From NCBI GenBank assembly GCA_047967505.1, contig CM106541.1: DNA of 64,000 nucleotides. One strand, 5' to 3'. Below, piece after piece: positions 32,361-43,816 of this stretch. The stretch comes from Dipteris shenzhenensis. Taxonomy: Eukaryota > Polypodiophyta > Polypodiopsida > Gleicheniales. Each line of letters begins with the position of its first letter. The stretch's first letter is position 1. Under the pieces are notes generated by a model. That model had not been told where the DNA came from. It saw only the letters and a program-made list of their open reading frames with translations, and ran no database searches. The translations under genes were made by a program, and so were the position numbers.

Positions 32361-33640
32361 GATTCATGGGTGTTGGATAGTGGTGCCTCCCGTCACATGA
32401 CCTGCAAGAAGGGTCTATATTGTTCCATGCAGCCTCTACAAGAACCCATCATCATGACGGTTGGTAATAACGCAAAATGCCTTGTTGAGGGTATAGGTAC
32501 AGTTTCATTTATTTCTGTAAGAGATATTAAGAAACTATCTAATGTGCTGTATGTTCCACAAATCAAGAGAAATTTGCTATCAGTGGCTTCCATAATTGAC
32601 CTTGACCATGAGGTGAGGTTCAACAAGACAGGAGCAAAAATTTTGGATAGTTGAAGCAATCTTGTTGGCATAGGAGTAAGGAGGAACAACTTGTATGAGC
32701 TAAGTGCTCTTACAACAACCGTTGGACTGGGCACAAGCAGACTTTGGCATGAAAGACTCAGCCACATCGGATTTACAGTGCTGAAGAAGATGCAGAAGTA
32801 AGGTATGGTTGCTCACTTACTTGTAGTCACAGAAATCAAAGAACCATGTGAAGCTTGCATGTGGGCAAGCAATAGAGAAAGGCATTCCCACAAGAAAGCA
32901 AGAATAGAGCAAACGCTCCTCTAGAGTTGGTGCATGTTGACTTGTGTGGTAAGATGCCTACACAGGCCTTAGGGTGATCTTCCTATTTTTTATTGATTGT
33001 CGATGACTATAGTAGGAAGATGTGGGTGTACTTGCTTTGCAAAAAGGCTCAAGCTTTTGGTAAATTTAAAGAATGGCTACAGCTTGTTGAAAATGAAATA
33101 GGGAGAAAAGTGAAGAAAATCAGATCGGATGGTGGTGGTGAGTTTGTTTCTATAGAGTTTGGAGATTTTTGCAAGAGCAAAGGGATCAAGCAACAAACAA
33201 CGACACCACATATGCCTCAGCAAAATTCAGTTGTTGAATGCCAAATGCGGACCACCATCGAGATGGGGAGGCGTATGTTGAAAGGTGTTGGACTGCCAAA
33301 CCATTTTTGGGATGAGGTTGTCAATACTGCGGTTTACATCCTTAATCACAGCTATACAAAGGCACTCAAAGGTAAAACACCACATGAGGCTTACAGCGGT
33401 AAGAAGCCATCTGTCTCCCACTTCAAAACATTTGGGTGTGAATGCTATGCACATGTACTAGACAAAGAGAGAAACAAGCTACAACCAAAAAGCACCAAAT
33501 GTATCTTCTTAGGCTATTGTGATGAGAAGAAAGCCTATAAGTTGTAGGACCAAGAGGCAAAGAAGATCATAGCGAGCTGTGATGTGGTGTTCAGGGAGCA
33601 ACCACATGCAGTGGAGGTAGAGAAGAGCTCTTCCACTTTA
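32340..33640 (+). pseudogene. copia E protease and integrase
   Basis: Protease WVLDSGASRHMTC lies near 32368. GAG-pre-integrase with LWHERLSHIGF lies near 32740. The integrase core has LVHVDLCGKMP (near 32930), VDDYSRKMWVYLL (near 33000) and IRSDGGGEF (near 33122), which supply the D, D, E positions. The C-terminal part has FGCECYAHVLDKERNKLQPK. Stops and frameshifts are present near 32653, 32803 and 33545. The enzyme would insert element cDNA into chromosomes. Confidence 0.93.
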
Positions 33641-33879
33641 TCATCAAGCGAAGAGGTAATTCACTATGGACCTGTCCCAAGAGCTATAAAGGAGGAGGAA
33701 ATATCAGATGATGAAGGTATAAGTCAACAACCTGTTGTTACACTACCGAAAAAGCCATTGCCGTGATGGGTAAGGTAGCTCTACGACCATGATAACCAGA
33801 TGCCTATGTCTGTTGAGCAGCATGCAGATGGACCAAGGTAGTCTCAAAGAATCGAGGAGCAAAGGAGGGCTTCTGCTCA

Positions 33880-35440
33880 CATAGTCAATATGGCCTTGAT
33901 GGCTGAGATTATTGCAGAAGTAAAGGAGCCTGCGAGTTTAAAGGAAGCACTTGTAGACCGAGATTGGAAAAATGCTATGCAAGTAGAATATGATAGCATC
34001 ATGAAGAATGAAACTTGGGAGCTGGTAGATTGACCACCTAACAGAAAGGTTATTTGCACCAAGTGGGTTTGGAAGGTAAAGTACAAGGTCAATGGGACTT
34101 TATGAAAGTACAAAGCCAGATTGGTTGCACAAGGATTTTTGCAAGTTGAAGGGTTTGATTTTTAGGAATCTTTCGCTCTGACTACCAGAATGACCACTAT
34201 TCGCACAGTACTATCAGTGGCTGCTCATAAAAAGTGGCCAGTTTATTAAATGGATGTTAAATCAGCATTCTTGAATGGTGACCTCAAGGAGGAGGTGTAC
34301 ATGGCTCAGCCACTTGGGTTTGAGGCCCCCCATTCTAAGAACAAGGTATGTAAGCTAAAGAAGGCTCTGTATGGGTTGAAACAGGCCCCAAGAGCATGGT
34401 ACCAATGGATAGACAAATTCTTTCATAAATTAAACTTCAAAAGATGTGATTAAACTTCAAAAGATGTGCCTCAGATGATAACTTGTATGTGTACAGGAAA
34501 GGTGGAAAAACTGCTATTATTGTTCTATATGTGGATGATCTCCTTATTATAGGTGACTATGAAGACATGATCCAGTAGACTAGAAAGGTGTTGAGCATAT
34601 AGTTTGAGATGACAGACTTAGGTTTGATGCATTGCTATTTGGGGATTGAAGTCTGGCAAGAGCCAGGCAAGATCTTCATCTCTCAACAAAAATATGCAAG
34701 GGAAATCTTGAAGGCATTTGGTATGTCCAAGTGCAAGGAGATAGCTACACCTATGGAGGTAAATGTGAGGTTGTCTATGGAGGATGCCTCACCACCAGCA
34801 GACATCGAGAGGTACAAGAAGTTGGTTGGTAGTCTCATCTATCTGTGCAACACCAGACCGGAGATCAGTTTTGCTGTTGGCGTTTTGAGCAGGTTCTCCA
34901 ATAAGCCCCGAGAGAATCATTGGAATGCAGGGATGCGGGTGCTTAGGTATGTGAAGGGCACTCTTGATTATGACATCACCTATGGTACGGGCACTTTCTT
35001 GGCTGGTCATTGTGACTCAGATTGGGCTAGAGATGTTGATTCTAGGAAATCAGTTTCTGGATATTGTTTCTCTTTAGGTTCAGGTATCTTCTCTTGGATC
35101 AGTAAGAAACAACCAATAGTGGCATTGTCTTCTACTGAGGTTGAGTACAAGGCAGCATGTTTTTGCTATATGTGAAGCAGTGTGGCTGAGGAGGATCTTA
35201 TGGCACATGGGAGTGCAAGAGGATGAGGCAACTGTGTTGGGGTGCAACAATCAAAGTTGCATGGCCATTGCTAAAAATCCAGTGTTTCATGCGTGCACAA
35301 AACATATAGAGATTCAGTATCACTATGTGCATGATTTGATTGAGGATGGGATAGTGGAATTGGTCTACTATCCAATAGAGCAAATGGAGTAGATATCTTC
35401 ACCACGGCACTCGGGAAGGATCAACTTCAGGGTCATCTTC
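33880..35440 (+). pseudogene. copia E reverse transcriptase and RNase H
   Basis: Reverse transcriptase motifs include [18 protein letters not shown] (34250), [15 protein letters not shown] (near 34355) and YVDDLLIIG (near 34530). RNase H has CDSDWARDVDSRKSVSGY (near 35010) and KQPIVALSSTEVEY. Many stops replace Gln or Arg codons, for example TAA at 34247-34249 just before MDVKSAF. A tandem duplication of a 19-bp segment, TTAAACTTCAAAAGATGTG (near 34430-34468), adds a frameshift. A further frame break lies near 35155, and the end with TALGKD lies near 35405. Confidence 0.94.
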
Positions 35441-35497
35441 AGAGACTCGGCATTGGGCCAAGAAAGTAGTTCACCTAAGGTGGACATTGAGGGGGGG

Positions 35498-36080
35498 TGT
35501 TAGATATGCTCAATGCCCCACCCTCCTGGTAACCACCAGTGGTCCAAGGTGCTCAAGTTGTAAGGCCCCCATATGATGAGAAGCCATGTGTGAGCCCAGG
35601 ACACTAGATGGATCGTAACTTGCATGTCAGATGAGGTCTATCAATGAGATTGTTGATGGTAGAAAGGTGATTGTGTGGGAGCCCCTTATTCTTGCTGGGG
35701 CCTGGGGAATATTCCGTGAATATTCCATTGACGACTAGCTGGTTCCACTGACTAGGTTGATTGGTCGGAGGCTCCACCGACTAGGTCGACTGGTCGACTC
35801 CATCGACTACATTGATTTGACTACCGCCCTCATAGCTATAAAGAGGAGACCTCCCCAGTCCATTGTATCAGATGAGTTCAGATCAGATCTTCTAGCTAGT
35901 AGCTCTTCACCTAGTATCTTTCTAGATCGCCATCTAAGCTCCACTGTGGGAGCGCATGGGTGGACGGAGCCATCATCTATACTACATCAGTATTGAAGGA
36001 AAAGTTTGTTCCTCTCGAGTTTGCTGTGAACTCTCTATTCTTTATTCAATTTTTGTTCCGATGCGCCGTGTAATTTAACA
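35498..36080 (+). repeat. 3' LTR of copia E
   Basis: The polypurine tract TTGAGGGGGGG (35487-35497) precedes TGTTAGATATGC. The repeat is 583 bp, ends ATTTAACA and carries the TATA box at 35837-35842. It is collinear with 4925-5511. Confidence 0.95.
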
Positions 36081-37250
36081 GAAGCGAGGCAGCAGTCATT
36101 CGTCGCTCATCTACTCGTATGGCTCACAGTGGGCATTGAGGTGCTTGATCCTAGCAATGTAATCCCTCGAGGATTCCTTATCATTTTGTTTTATAGCATA
36201 CAATTGGTTGATCGGGCTCCATTTATGACCGCTGGGAGCGAATCCCACAATAAAGGCTTTTCTCAATGTCTCCTAGTTGATCTTTTCTTTTGAGGTGAGA
36301 GCCCTACACCATTGGCTTGCTTTGCCATCCAGGATGAGGCCAAACGCATTGGACATATGTAGGTCTCTGAGAGCACCAAAGGCTTCAAAAATTTGTTCAA
36401 ACCGCTCCACGTGGGAGACCGGGTCTCCTTCTCTAGGAACTTGGTCATTAGCTTGGAGATGGCTATGGGACGGCTTCTCGAGGGATTCGCAATCCCTGCA
36501 GAAAACATTGGGGTGGGTGGAGGTGGTGTTGCCCCCCTTCCTAGGGCGTTCACCAAAATACACATTGCCTCATCAGTCAACACCGTTTGAGTGGTTAGCG
36601 AAGGTGGTGTTGCTGTGGGCCTGACGGGGCACAGGGTTGGCTGGCCCAGATGGTCCTCCCCACATAGTTGCTGCTACCGGCATTGGAACGAAGGAACCAA
36701 GGCCTGCATTCGTTGGTGCAACTGGTATAGACAGGAAGGGATGGACCCCCGAAGGAGGTGGGTCTTGGGGCATGGGAATGTTAGTTCCATGTAGCAGGCG
36801 GTAGGGTGGAAAATGTGGTGCCCCATAGTTGACAAAGGCTGGTGGCACCGGGCCTATTAGAGGTTCATAAGGGACTCCACCTTGGAAGTTCCTAGTATCC
36901 CCTCGGTTGGGGTCTTGCCTTCGGAATTCCCTCATCAATGGATCTTCATCATCCATGTTTTCCCACTTGGAAGGTGTGGCCTAGACAGAGGGTCCTGGAT
37001 TGGCGTAGGTGGTTTCCATCCCAACGGTCTGTGGTTCAGTGGGAGCTGGCTGCTGCTGGCCTTCCCTCCCTGCGGACATGCCGACAAAGGTGTTCTCCAT
37101 GTCTGCCGACTCTATTTGGCCTAAGCGGCCGAACATGTTGGAGAATGTACCTCTAAGCCTACATGAAACCGAAGGTGCAAGAGAGTTGGGAGAGGCTACA
37201 CTTGTGAATGGAGCTTCCGATGCCCTTGGACCTGAGGGGTCTTGCATTAT
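36081..37250 (-). pseudogene. Ty3/gypsy gag, N-terminal part
   Basis: The - strand frame contains MDDEDPLMREFRRQDPNRGD and a Pro-rich linker. The conserved capsid block follows: EGDPVSHVERFEQIFEAFGA, LILDGKASQWCRAL, and KAFIVGFAPSGHKW with ESSRDYIARIKHL. Stops occur near 36263, 36573 and 36981. The last residues before the E insertion (PRF) connect to LIGLADLKLHNHL at 4924. The product would be the capsid of a gypsy element. Confidence 0.85.
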
Positions 37251-37489
37251 TTCTTCTAGACTCTCTGTTTTGTTAGAACTAATTTCGGGCTGGGGACCTA
37301 CTAACGAGTGGAGGCTCGGGATCGAACTTTTGGATTCCTAGCTAGGATGGATGGTGGTGGGCTAAGCATAGCTCGAAGCACTTTCTTTCGACACGGGATC
37401 CTTTGGCAAAATCCTTTCGGACCTCAAGTGCATGTGGGATGCCTCTGGCTAAGCACACTCAGGCTATAAACTGAGGTTATTTCTTTGGC

Positions 37490-38230
37490 TATCCTAGAGG
37501 TATCGCAATGGTCGGCAGGATAGTTCTATAGCGACGATCGAAGGGATAGCTCTATAGCGACGGTTGGAGGGATAGTTCTATAGTGACGGTCCGAGGGATC
37601 ATGTATTACATCAGGCGGTGGGATACGGGTTTAGCGGCAGGTAGCAATGTAAGTGTATAATGACAGTGGTAGAGTAAGAGGAACCACGGGTGGCGGGATA
37701 GATATATTGAGACAATCGGTAGGATAGATCTATCCATGTGGTCAGTGGGAATAGCCGCAAGTGCTATCCCTACGGGCATAGGGATATAGTTAAGAAAGCA
37801 GGCAACGGGATAGGGAATTTGTGGGATTTTACTAACACGCCGATCGGCGGTATAGTTATCGCGACGGGCGTGGGGGTCGAAATGGTGACAATCGATCGAC
37901 GGAATAAGCATATCGCGATGAGGGCACAATAAAAAAGAGAGACAAGTGGTGTGATAAAAAAGAGCGACGATCGGAGGGATACGACTATCACCATGGGCGT
38001 GGGGGTGAGTTCACCACGGCTCAATGGCTATCAGGTCAATAGGATTGTAACTCTGACATGCATTAAATCAGGGCGTCGGGTTAGGCCATGGTCAGAAGTT
38101 AGGTCGATGGGATAGCTCTTTGGCACCAGCTCAACGGGGTTTGATCGGTGGGATATAGCTAACGCACCAGTCAGTGGGATATTCGATCGACGGGATAGCT
38201 CTATGGCACTGACTCGGTGGGATAGGAAAA
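37490..38230 (-). repeat. Degenerate GGGATAG tandem repeat in gypsy leader
   Basis: About twenty loosely spaced units of CGGnGGGATAGnTCTATAGC type are spread over 740 bp, with spacings of roughly 25-40 bp. No frame is conserved, so this is non-coding leader sequence. Confidence 0.7.
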
Positions 38231-38722
38231 CACAGTGCCGTCGATTGATTTTTGATGATTCTTGAAGATTTAGCAGCTTCTGTTCATGTTTTTTTTGTGG
38301 TGGGGGGAAGCTAAACTACCTAATCTACCTACTCAATGAAAAAATTTGGAAAACAAAACACTTTTTGAAAGCCAAAATGCAAAATTTCATAAAGGGTGAG
38401 TTCTAAGACACAAAACAACTTCAAGATTTGTCAAGAATCCTCATTTTTGTTGTTTTTTGAGGTGTTTGGACCTCACACAATCCTTAGAAATCACACCCAC
38501 TAAGTTCCTATTAACTTGAAACACTAAAAAGCATTAAAGACAAGCTTCAAATGCTCCCAAATGGCTTTCCAACAAGAAAAAACAGTTTTCCATCCTCACT
38601 CTCACTTCCTCCCTCTCTTTTCTCCTACAACTCCACTAACAAGCTCCAAGTTAAGCTTGAAGACTTGTGCAATGGGTAGAGATCAAAGGGAAACAAGTGC
38701 AAATGCAAAAGCATACCTTTTC

Positions 38723-38740
38723 TCCCTGGCAGCGGTGCCA
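38723..38740 (-). other. Primer binding site of the gypsy element
   Basis: The - strand reads TGGCACCGCTGCCAGGGA, close to the TGGCGCCGTTGCC type complementary to plant tRNA-Asp. It lies four bases from the LTR end. Confidence 0.7.
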
Positions 38741-38744
38741 AAAA

Positions 38745-39305
38745 TGTTGTGGGTCTTGGCGGTGACTCATGTGTCATGGGGATGTTGAAGATATGCTGAT
38801 GGAGCCTGCACTCCAAGCTACTCCTTCTGGGAGCAATGCATAGCATGAGTCATTCGCAATTGTCACTCGAGTAGCCTTTGGATTGTTGCAATATGTCTCC
38901 ACACGAGAAAGGGGGAAGGAGAAGAGGGGAGAAGAGAGGGGAGAAGGGAGGGAGAAGGAGAAGGGAAGGAGAAGGAGAAGGGAAGAGGAGAGTGAAGAGG
39001 GATGGAGTGGTAGACACAAGGACACTACAATGGAAAGAGAAGACTGAGCTTGTATTCAAACTTGTGCAAACAACAATGAAGACCAAAGTCAACACTTTGG
39101 CCTTTTATATAAGTCACCTTTTGAAGGGAGAGCCAACCCTTTTCCTTTTTAGCACTCTCCTTCTCTTTACAACCAAAGGCTCTTGGGCTCGTAGGGTGCC
39201 AAGGCATATTACAATTCTTTCCATCTCTCCCCAGTGGCAGAAATAGCACTTGTGTTAACCATATTAAAGCGTTTGGGACAAATCCTAGAATTAGGAGGTG
39301 GTCCT
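38745..39305 (-). repeat. 5' LTR of gypsy, main part
   Basis: The inner end is CCCACAACA on the - strand. The outer end is TGTTAGGAC at 40047 after removing the solo LTR, giving about 565 bp. A - strand TATA box (TATATAAAAGG) lies at 39111-39101. A purine-rich tract of GGAGAAG type lies at 38910-39000. Confidence 0.65.
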
Positions 39306-40038
39306 TGTTAGATATCAATGCTCCACTCTTGTGTAACTACGCAAGAACCAGCTAACTCTACTAGTAAGCCCCCCATATGAGGAGAAGGCATTTGAGTAGC
39401 TCGGTTATCTGGTAGGTCCTAGTTTGGACACCAGATGGGGGCCATGTGTGGCCTGATGGCTGGACGGCTTTAGATAGAGTTGGCACACTGCGAACTAGGC
39501 TACATGCAAGTGCAAGAAGGCATCCCTTGATTGACCGCACTAAGGGTAGATGGAGCATTTCTCGGGGCAGCCCACTCTCAGGTTGCAGGGCCTGTTTGGA
39601 GCCTCAGATGATCCCGGATGGCTCTATCATATGGTTGGTGGCCTACCCCTAGTCGATCGTTTTGCACACCGGTTCTATCGTATGGTCGGTGGCTTATTTT
39701 GGGATCGACCCCCAGTCGACCATTTTGGGCGGATTGGGTTGGTCACCCAATTGAGCCTAACCGACTACGACTGGTGGCTATATAAGAGCAAGCCCGTGAA
39801 GCTCATTTCATCACTGGCTACAACAACCTTGATTCCTTAGCATCCAACCTCCGTCTTCTACTGTTTCCAGCATGCCATCAAAGCTTCTTTCACAGGAGCG
39901 CACGATTGGGAGGCAGTGCCATCTATTGTATCAGTTCTACAGTAATCAAATTTTTGATTCTCCATACTATCTTGTTTTCTCTCTTGCGTACGAGATCCTG
40001 TTATCTATTGAGCACAGACGTTGTATTATTTTTTTATA
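39306..40038 (+). repeat. Solo copia LTR inside the gypsy LTR
   Basis: It starts TGTTAGATATCAATG, related to the E LTR start. It contains CTATATAAGAG (39779-39789) as a core promoter and ends TTTTTTTATA, likely a TACA end changed by C to T. GTCCT flanks both sides (39301-39305 and 40039-40043). No internal region is present, so it is probably the product of LTR-LTR recombination. An alternative end at 40047 (AACA) has no matching duplication. Confidence 0.65.
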
Positions 40039-40097
40039 GTCCTAACAAGTTCCCAAATAGCGCTTGTGTTAGCCTCGTGCCTCCTAGGCTTAGGTGA

Positions 40098-40451
40098 TTT
40101 GGGGATCAAACTCCTTGAGCACCCTCACTCCTTAAACCATTTGGGGCTCGAACCCCATGAACGTAGCTCAAAACCTAGAGTGGCGAGGCTTAACTTTTGC
40201 GACACACTCCACAACAACCCTGCACGATGCATGGAATCCTTTGCTTCGAAATATTTGGGGATCAAACTCCCTGAGTTTGAGTTGTACTCCTTTTATGGCT
40301 ATTTTCATTGGCGTGGCTATTTCCGTGGACGTAGACCTAAAATATGCATGTTGCCTACAATCTTTGGTCTTGGTGTTAGCTGGAACATACAACATGTGCC
40401 TGGAATCCTTGGAATTTGGGGTGGACTTTGGGTATTTGGGGATCAAACTCC
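40098..40451 (+). repeat. Three copies of TTTGGGGATCAAACTCC
   Basis: Exact copies start at 40098, 40254 and 40435. The last two extend into (T)TGAGnTnTACTCCTT. The 40048-40560 segment has no gene I recognise; it may be the leader of F. Confidence 0.75.
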
Positions 40452-40639
40452 CTAAATTTGAGCTATACTCCTTCCATGTGCACATTGCTTGCTATCACTG
40501 GCTTGTCCATTGAAGTGGATCATGTAGCCTAATCACCTCTCACTGAATTACCATGCATTCGGTGGCTACACTCTATGGATGTTAACAAATGCATATTTCT
40601 AGGATTGGATTTTGGATTTTGGTGCATAATTCCATGTTA

Positions 40640-41950
40640 CTCCCCATAGGGAATGGGTCTTCACTTATGACAGTGGAAAGACAGGTTGTGTGCATCTTGG
40701 AAATAACTATGCATGTGACATAGTGGGAGCAGGTGACATAAAGTTTTCTTTTGCTCATGGGTATGCATTTGTTTAAAAAAATATGAGACATGTGCCTAAG
40801 CTGACCAAGAGTCTCATTTCAGTGGGCCAACAAGATGATGCTAGTTTTAAGACCACTTTTGGCTTTTAGAGCTGGAAAATTCAGAAGGGCTCTATGGTTT
40901 TGGCCAAGGGTGCCAAGTGTGGGACTTTGTATCCCTTACATGTATAAGGGGTGATCATGTTGTTGCAATAAACGAGTAGCCAAGTACTCTATGGCATTGC
41001 AGGTCGGGGCACATGAGCTAGAATGGAATGAAGCTCTTATGCTATTTGGATTATGTACCGCATTTGAGTTTTTTTTATTTTGAATTTTGTGAGCACTGTC
41101 TCTATGGAAAGAAGACTAAATCAGCCCATTAAAGAAGGGGAAAGAAAGAGCTTGAAAGGCTTGATTTGGTGCATTCAGACGTATGTGGTCCCATTCATAT
41201 ACGATCAATAGGCAAGGCTGAATACTATGTGACATTCATTGATGATGCAACTAGGAAAGTATGGGCTTATGCTATAGCTTGGAAGAGCGATGTGTTCCAG
41301 GTATTTAAAAAATGGTTGTCTTTGGCTGAAAATCAGTGAGGTAGAATGCTTAAATGCCTACGGACTGATAATGGTGGAGAGTATATCTCTCATGACTTTC
41401 AATATTTTTGTGATACATGTAGGATCAAGAGGGAGCTCACATCCCCTCGTACTCCAGAGTAAAATCCAGTTGAAGAACATATGAACCACACCATTCAGGA
41501 AAGGTTGCAATGTATGCTTTCCATTGCAAGTCTTTCTGATGGTTTTTGGGCTGAGGCAATGAAGACTACAGTGCATGTGATCAATAGATCACCTAGTAAG
41601 AGTATTCTTGAAGAGGCATGGAGTGACAAGAAGCCCTCTTACTCTCATTTGCATATATTTGGGTGTAAGGCATATGCACATGTGCCAAAACAGCTTCGGA
41701 AGAAGCTAGATCCTAAGTCTAGGAAACGCATCTTTTTGGGTTATGGTGAAAGTGGAGTCTCTGGGCTATCGTCTTTGGGATCTAGAAGCAAAGAAGATCA
41801 TACGAAGCCATGATGTGGTCTTCAATGAGAAGAAGATGCATAAGACACCCATGAGGGATATAGAAATGAGGAGAATCACTTTCCTGGATGTGAATCCACC
41901 CGCATATGTTGATGGACAACAAGTTGTCCATGCACCGAATGTGTAGGAAA
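40640..41950 (+). pseudogene. copia F protease end and integrase
   Basis: The first recognisable residues are VHLGNNYACDIVGAGDIKF, then MRHVPKLTKSLISVGQ, the GAG-pre-integrase context. A zinc pair CEHC lies near 41090. The integrase core shows LVHSDVCGPIHI (near 41167), FIDDATRKVWAYA (near 41236) and LRTDNGGEY (near 41356), so the D, D, E positions are present. The C-terminal region has FGCKAYAHVPKQLRKKLDPK. Stops at 40778, 40868, 41336 and 41458 interrupt it. Confidence 0.9.
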
Positions 41951-42128
41951 TGGTTCCACCAGGTACTCCCACAAGTACACAATTAAGGGCAGATGATGGA
42001 TCATCTATTGGTGGCAATGATGAGCCAAATGTGGCTGATATTTATGTGGAACTGCAAGCTAAAATGCCCTTGAGAAGAACATCTAGAGTGTCTAGACCGC
42101 CTAAGAGATTTGTTCTAAGGTAGACTAT

Positions 42129-43510
42129 GTGATGCTTACTGATTATGAGCAGCCTTCTTGCTATAGAGAGGCTATGATGAATGAGGATCAGTGCAAGTGG
42201 GAGTATGATATGCAATTAGAGATGAGTTCACTCATAAAGAATAAGACTTGGGACTTGTTTTCTTTTCCACATGGAAAGAAAGCATTGCCATGTAAATGGG
42301 TCTACAAGATGAAGGCCATAACTGACGATGTGCCTAAGTACAAGGCCCGTTTGGTCGGGCTAAAGGGTTCAAGCAAGAGAAGGATGTGGAATTTGATGAG
42401 ATATTCTCTCCAATTGTGAAGATGACCACACTTAGATGTATACTTGGACTTGTGGCACCAAAGGATATGGAGCTTATGCAGGTGGATGTCAAGACAGCTT
42501 TCTTGCATGGGGATTTGCATGAGGAAATTTACATGGTACAGCCGGAAGGCTTTGAAGAAAAGGGAAAAGAGAATTTGGTTTGCAAGCTGAAAAAGAGTCT
42601 CTATGGCCATACGCAAGCGCCTAGAGAATGGTATCACAAGTTTGATGCTTTCATTCAGTCCCAGGGAAGAAGTGAGATTGATCACTAGCTCTACACTAAA
42701 AGGGCTAAGGATAATAGCCTAATACTTCTGGCACTTTATGTGGATGATATGATGTTGGCTAGAAAGAACACTTATGAGATTGATGCATTGAAGTCCAAGT
42801 TGCATGAGGCCTTTGACATGAAGGATTTGGGACCTGCAAGTCATATTCTTGGTATGCACATCATGCGTGACCAGAGTAGGAAACTCCTTTGGCTTTCACA
42901 GAAGGAATATGTTACAAAAGTGTTGCAGCATTTCAATATGGAGGGGGGGAAGGAAGTAAGTACTCCATTGCCTCCATATGTGAAACTGAGTCAGGCAGAT
43001 AGCCCCAAATCAGATGAGGAGAGGGCCATGATGGCCAAGGTTCCTTATGCATCAGTGGTACTTGGGAGTCTTATGTATGCTATGATAGCTACTAGACCGA
43101 ACATTGCATTTGCAGTGGGAGTTGTTAGCCGGTATATGGATAATCCAAGAAAGAGGCATTGGGAGGCAGTTAAGTGCATCATGAGGTACATGAAGGGTAC
43201 CAAGGAGGTGTGTATCTGCTTTGATAGAGGAGAGATGCATGTGTATCTGCTTTCATGAGGTACATGAAGGGTACCAAGGAGGTGTGTATCTGCTTTGATA
43301 GAGGAGAGATGCGTGTATTTGGATACACAGATTCAGACTATGCAGGGCATGTGGATAGAAGGAGATCCACTTTTAGTTATGTGTTCACCTTTGCAGGTGG
43401 TGCAGTGTCATGGATGTATCGCGCACAGAATTGCATTACTTTGTGTACCACAGAGGCTGAGTATCTTGCAGCCATAGAAGCTGAAAGGAGGCTATATGGC
43501 TTGATCGGCT
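42129..43510 (+). pseudogene. copia F reverse transcriptase and RNase H start
   Basis: Reverse transcriptase has LPCKWVYKMK, MQVDVKTAFLHGDLHEEIYM (near 42475), LKKSLYGHTQAPREW (GLKQAPR in most relatives) and YVDDMMLAR (near 42738). RNase H begins with YTDSDYAGHVDRRRSTFSY near 43321. A 74-bp tandem duplication, 43181-43254 and 43255-43328, shifts the frame. RNase H continues after the gypsy-derived insert at about 43817. Confidence 0.92.
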
Positions 43511-43526
43511 AGTGAGAGATTTGGGC

Positions 43527-43816
43527 AAGGATGGCATACTGCGAAGATGTGTGTGCGAACATGAATACATCGATGTGCTTGAAGAAGCCCACTCAGGAAT
43601 CGCAGGAGGTCATTTTGCCACTGATGTTATAGCATGAAAAGTGCTGCAAGCTGGTCTCTGGTGGCCGACACTCTTCGAAGATGTAGCCGAATTTATCAAA
43701 CGATGCGACCCCTACCAGCGTATCCAAATCCCACACAAGGAAGACATGATGCCCCTGACTGAAATCGTGGCTAACCAACCCTTTGAAAAATGGGGCATCG
43801 ATTTCATTGTCATACA
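43527..43816 (+). mobile_element. Ty3/gypsy integrase segment inside copia F RNase H
   Basis: Copia WLDRLVRDLG (ending near 43526) passes in frame into DGILRRCV, EHEYIDVLEEAHSGIAGGHF and KVLQAGLWWPTLFEDV, with IKRCDPYQR and QPFEKWGIDFI. This is the HHCC zinc domain and linker of a plant gypsy integrase. At about 43817 copia resumes as VPTLHSDFVSAIQLAHNP. The copia sequence on the two sides looks complete, so about 290 bp were added rather than exchanged. One stop (TGA, near 43630) lies within. Confidence 0.85.

Larger units (their letters stand above)
4925..36080 (+). mobile_element. Ty1/copia retrotransposon E, split by nested element B
   Basis: A 5' LTR (4925-5511), a primer site, and gag from 5586 to 5830 are followed by the 25.7-kb element B. 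Gag then resumes at 31578, followed by protease, integrase, reverse transcriptase, RNase H, a polypurine tract and the 3' LTR (35498-36080). Without B the element would be about 5.4 kb, normal for copia. Flanks are GACGC on the left and GAAGC on the right, a 5-bp duplication with one mismatch. E lies in a gypsy gag that is in frame across the site once E and one copy of the duplication are removed. Many stops make it defective. Confidence 0.95.
36081..40047 (-). mobile_element. Ty3/gypsy element, 5' half (gag, leader, 5' LTR)
   Basis: Read on the - strand: LTR (40047-38745, itself holding a solo copia LTR), primer site, a long leader, and gag that runs to 36081 and continues at 4924-4143. Identification rests on the retrotransposon gag block DPVSHVERFEQIFEAFGALR, a downstream knuckle, and a primer site of the type common in plant gypsy elements. 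The right flank is AGTTC (40048-40052). The left half with pol lies outside the window. Confidence 0.82.

Noticed and set aside
39301-40047. Solo LTR taken as the 5' LTR of copia F
   Set aside because: No primer site follows, and GTCCT flanks fit a solo LTR inside the gypsy LTR.
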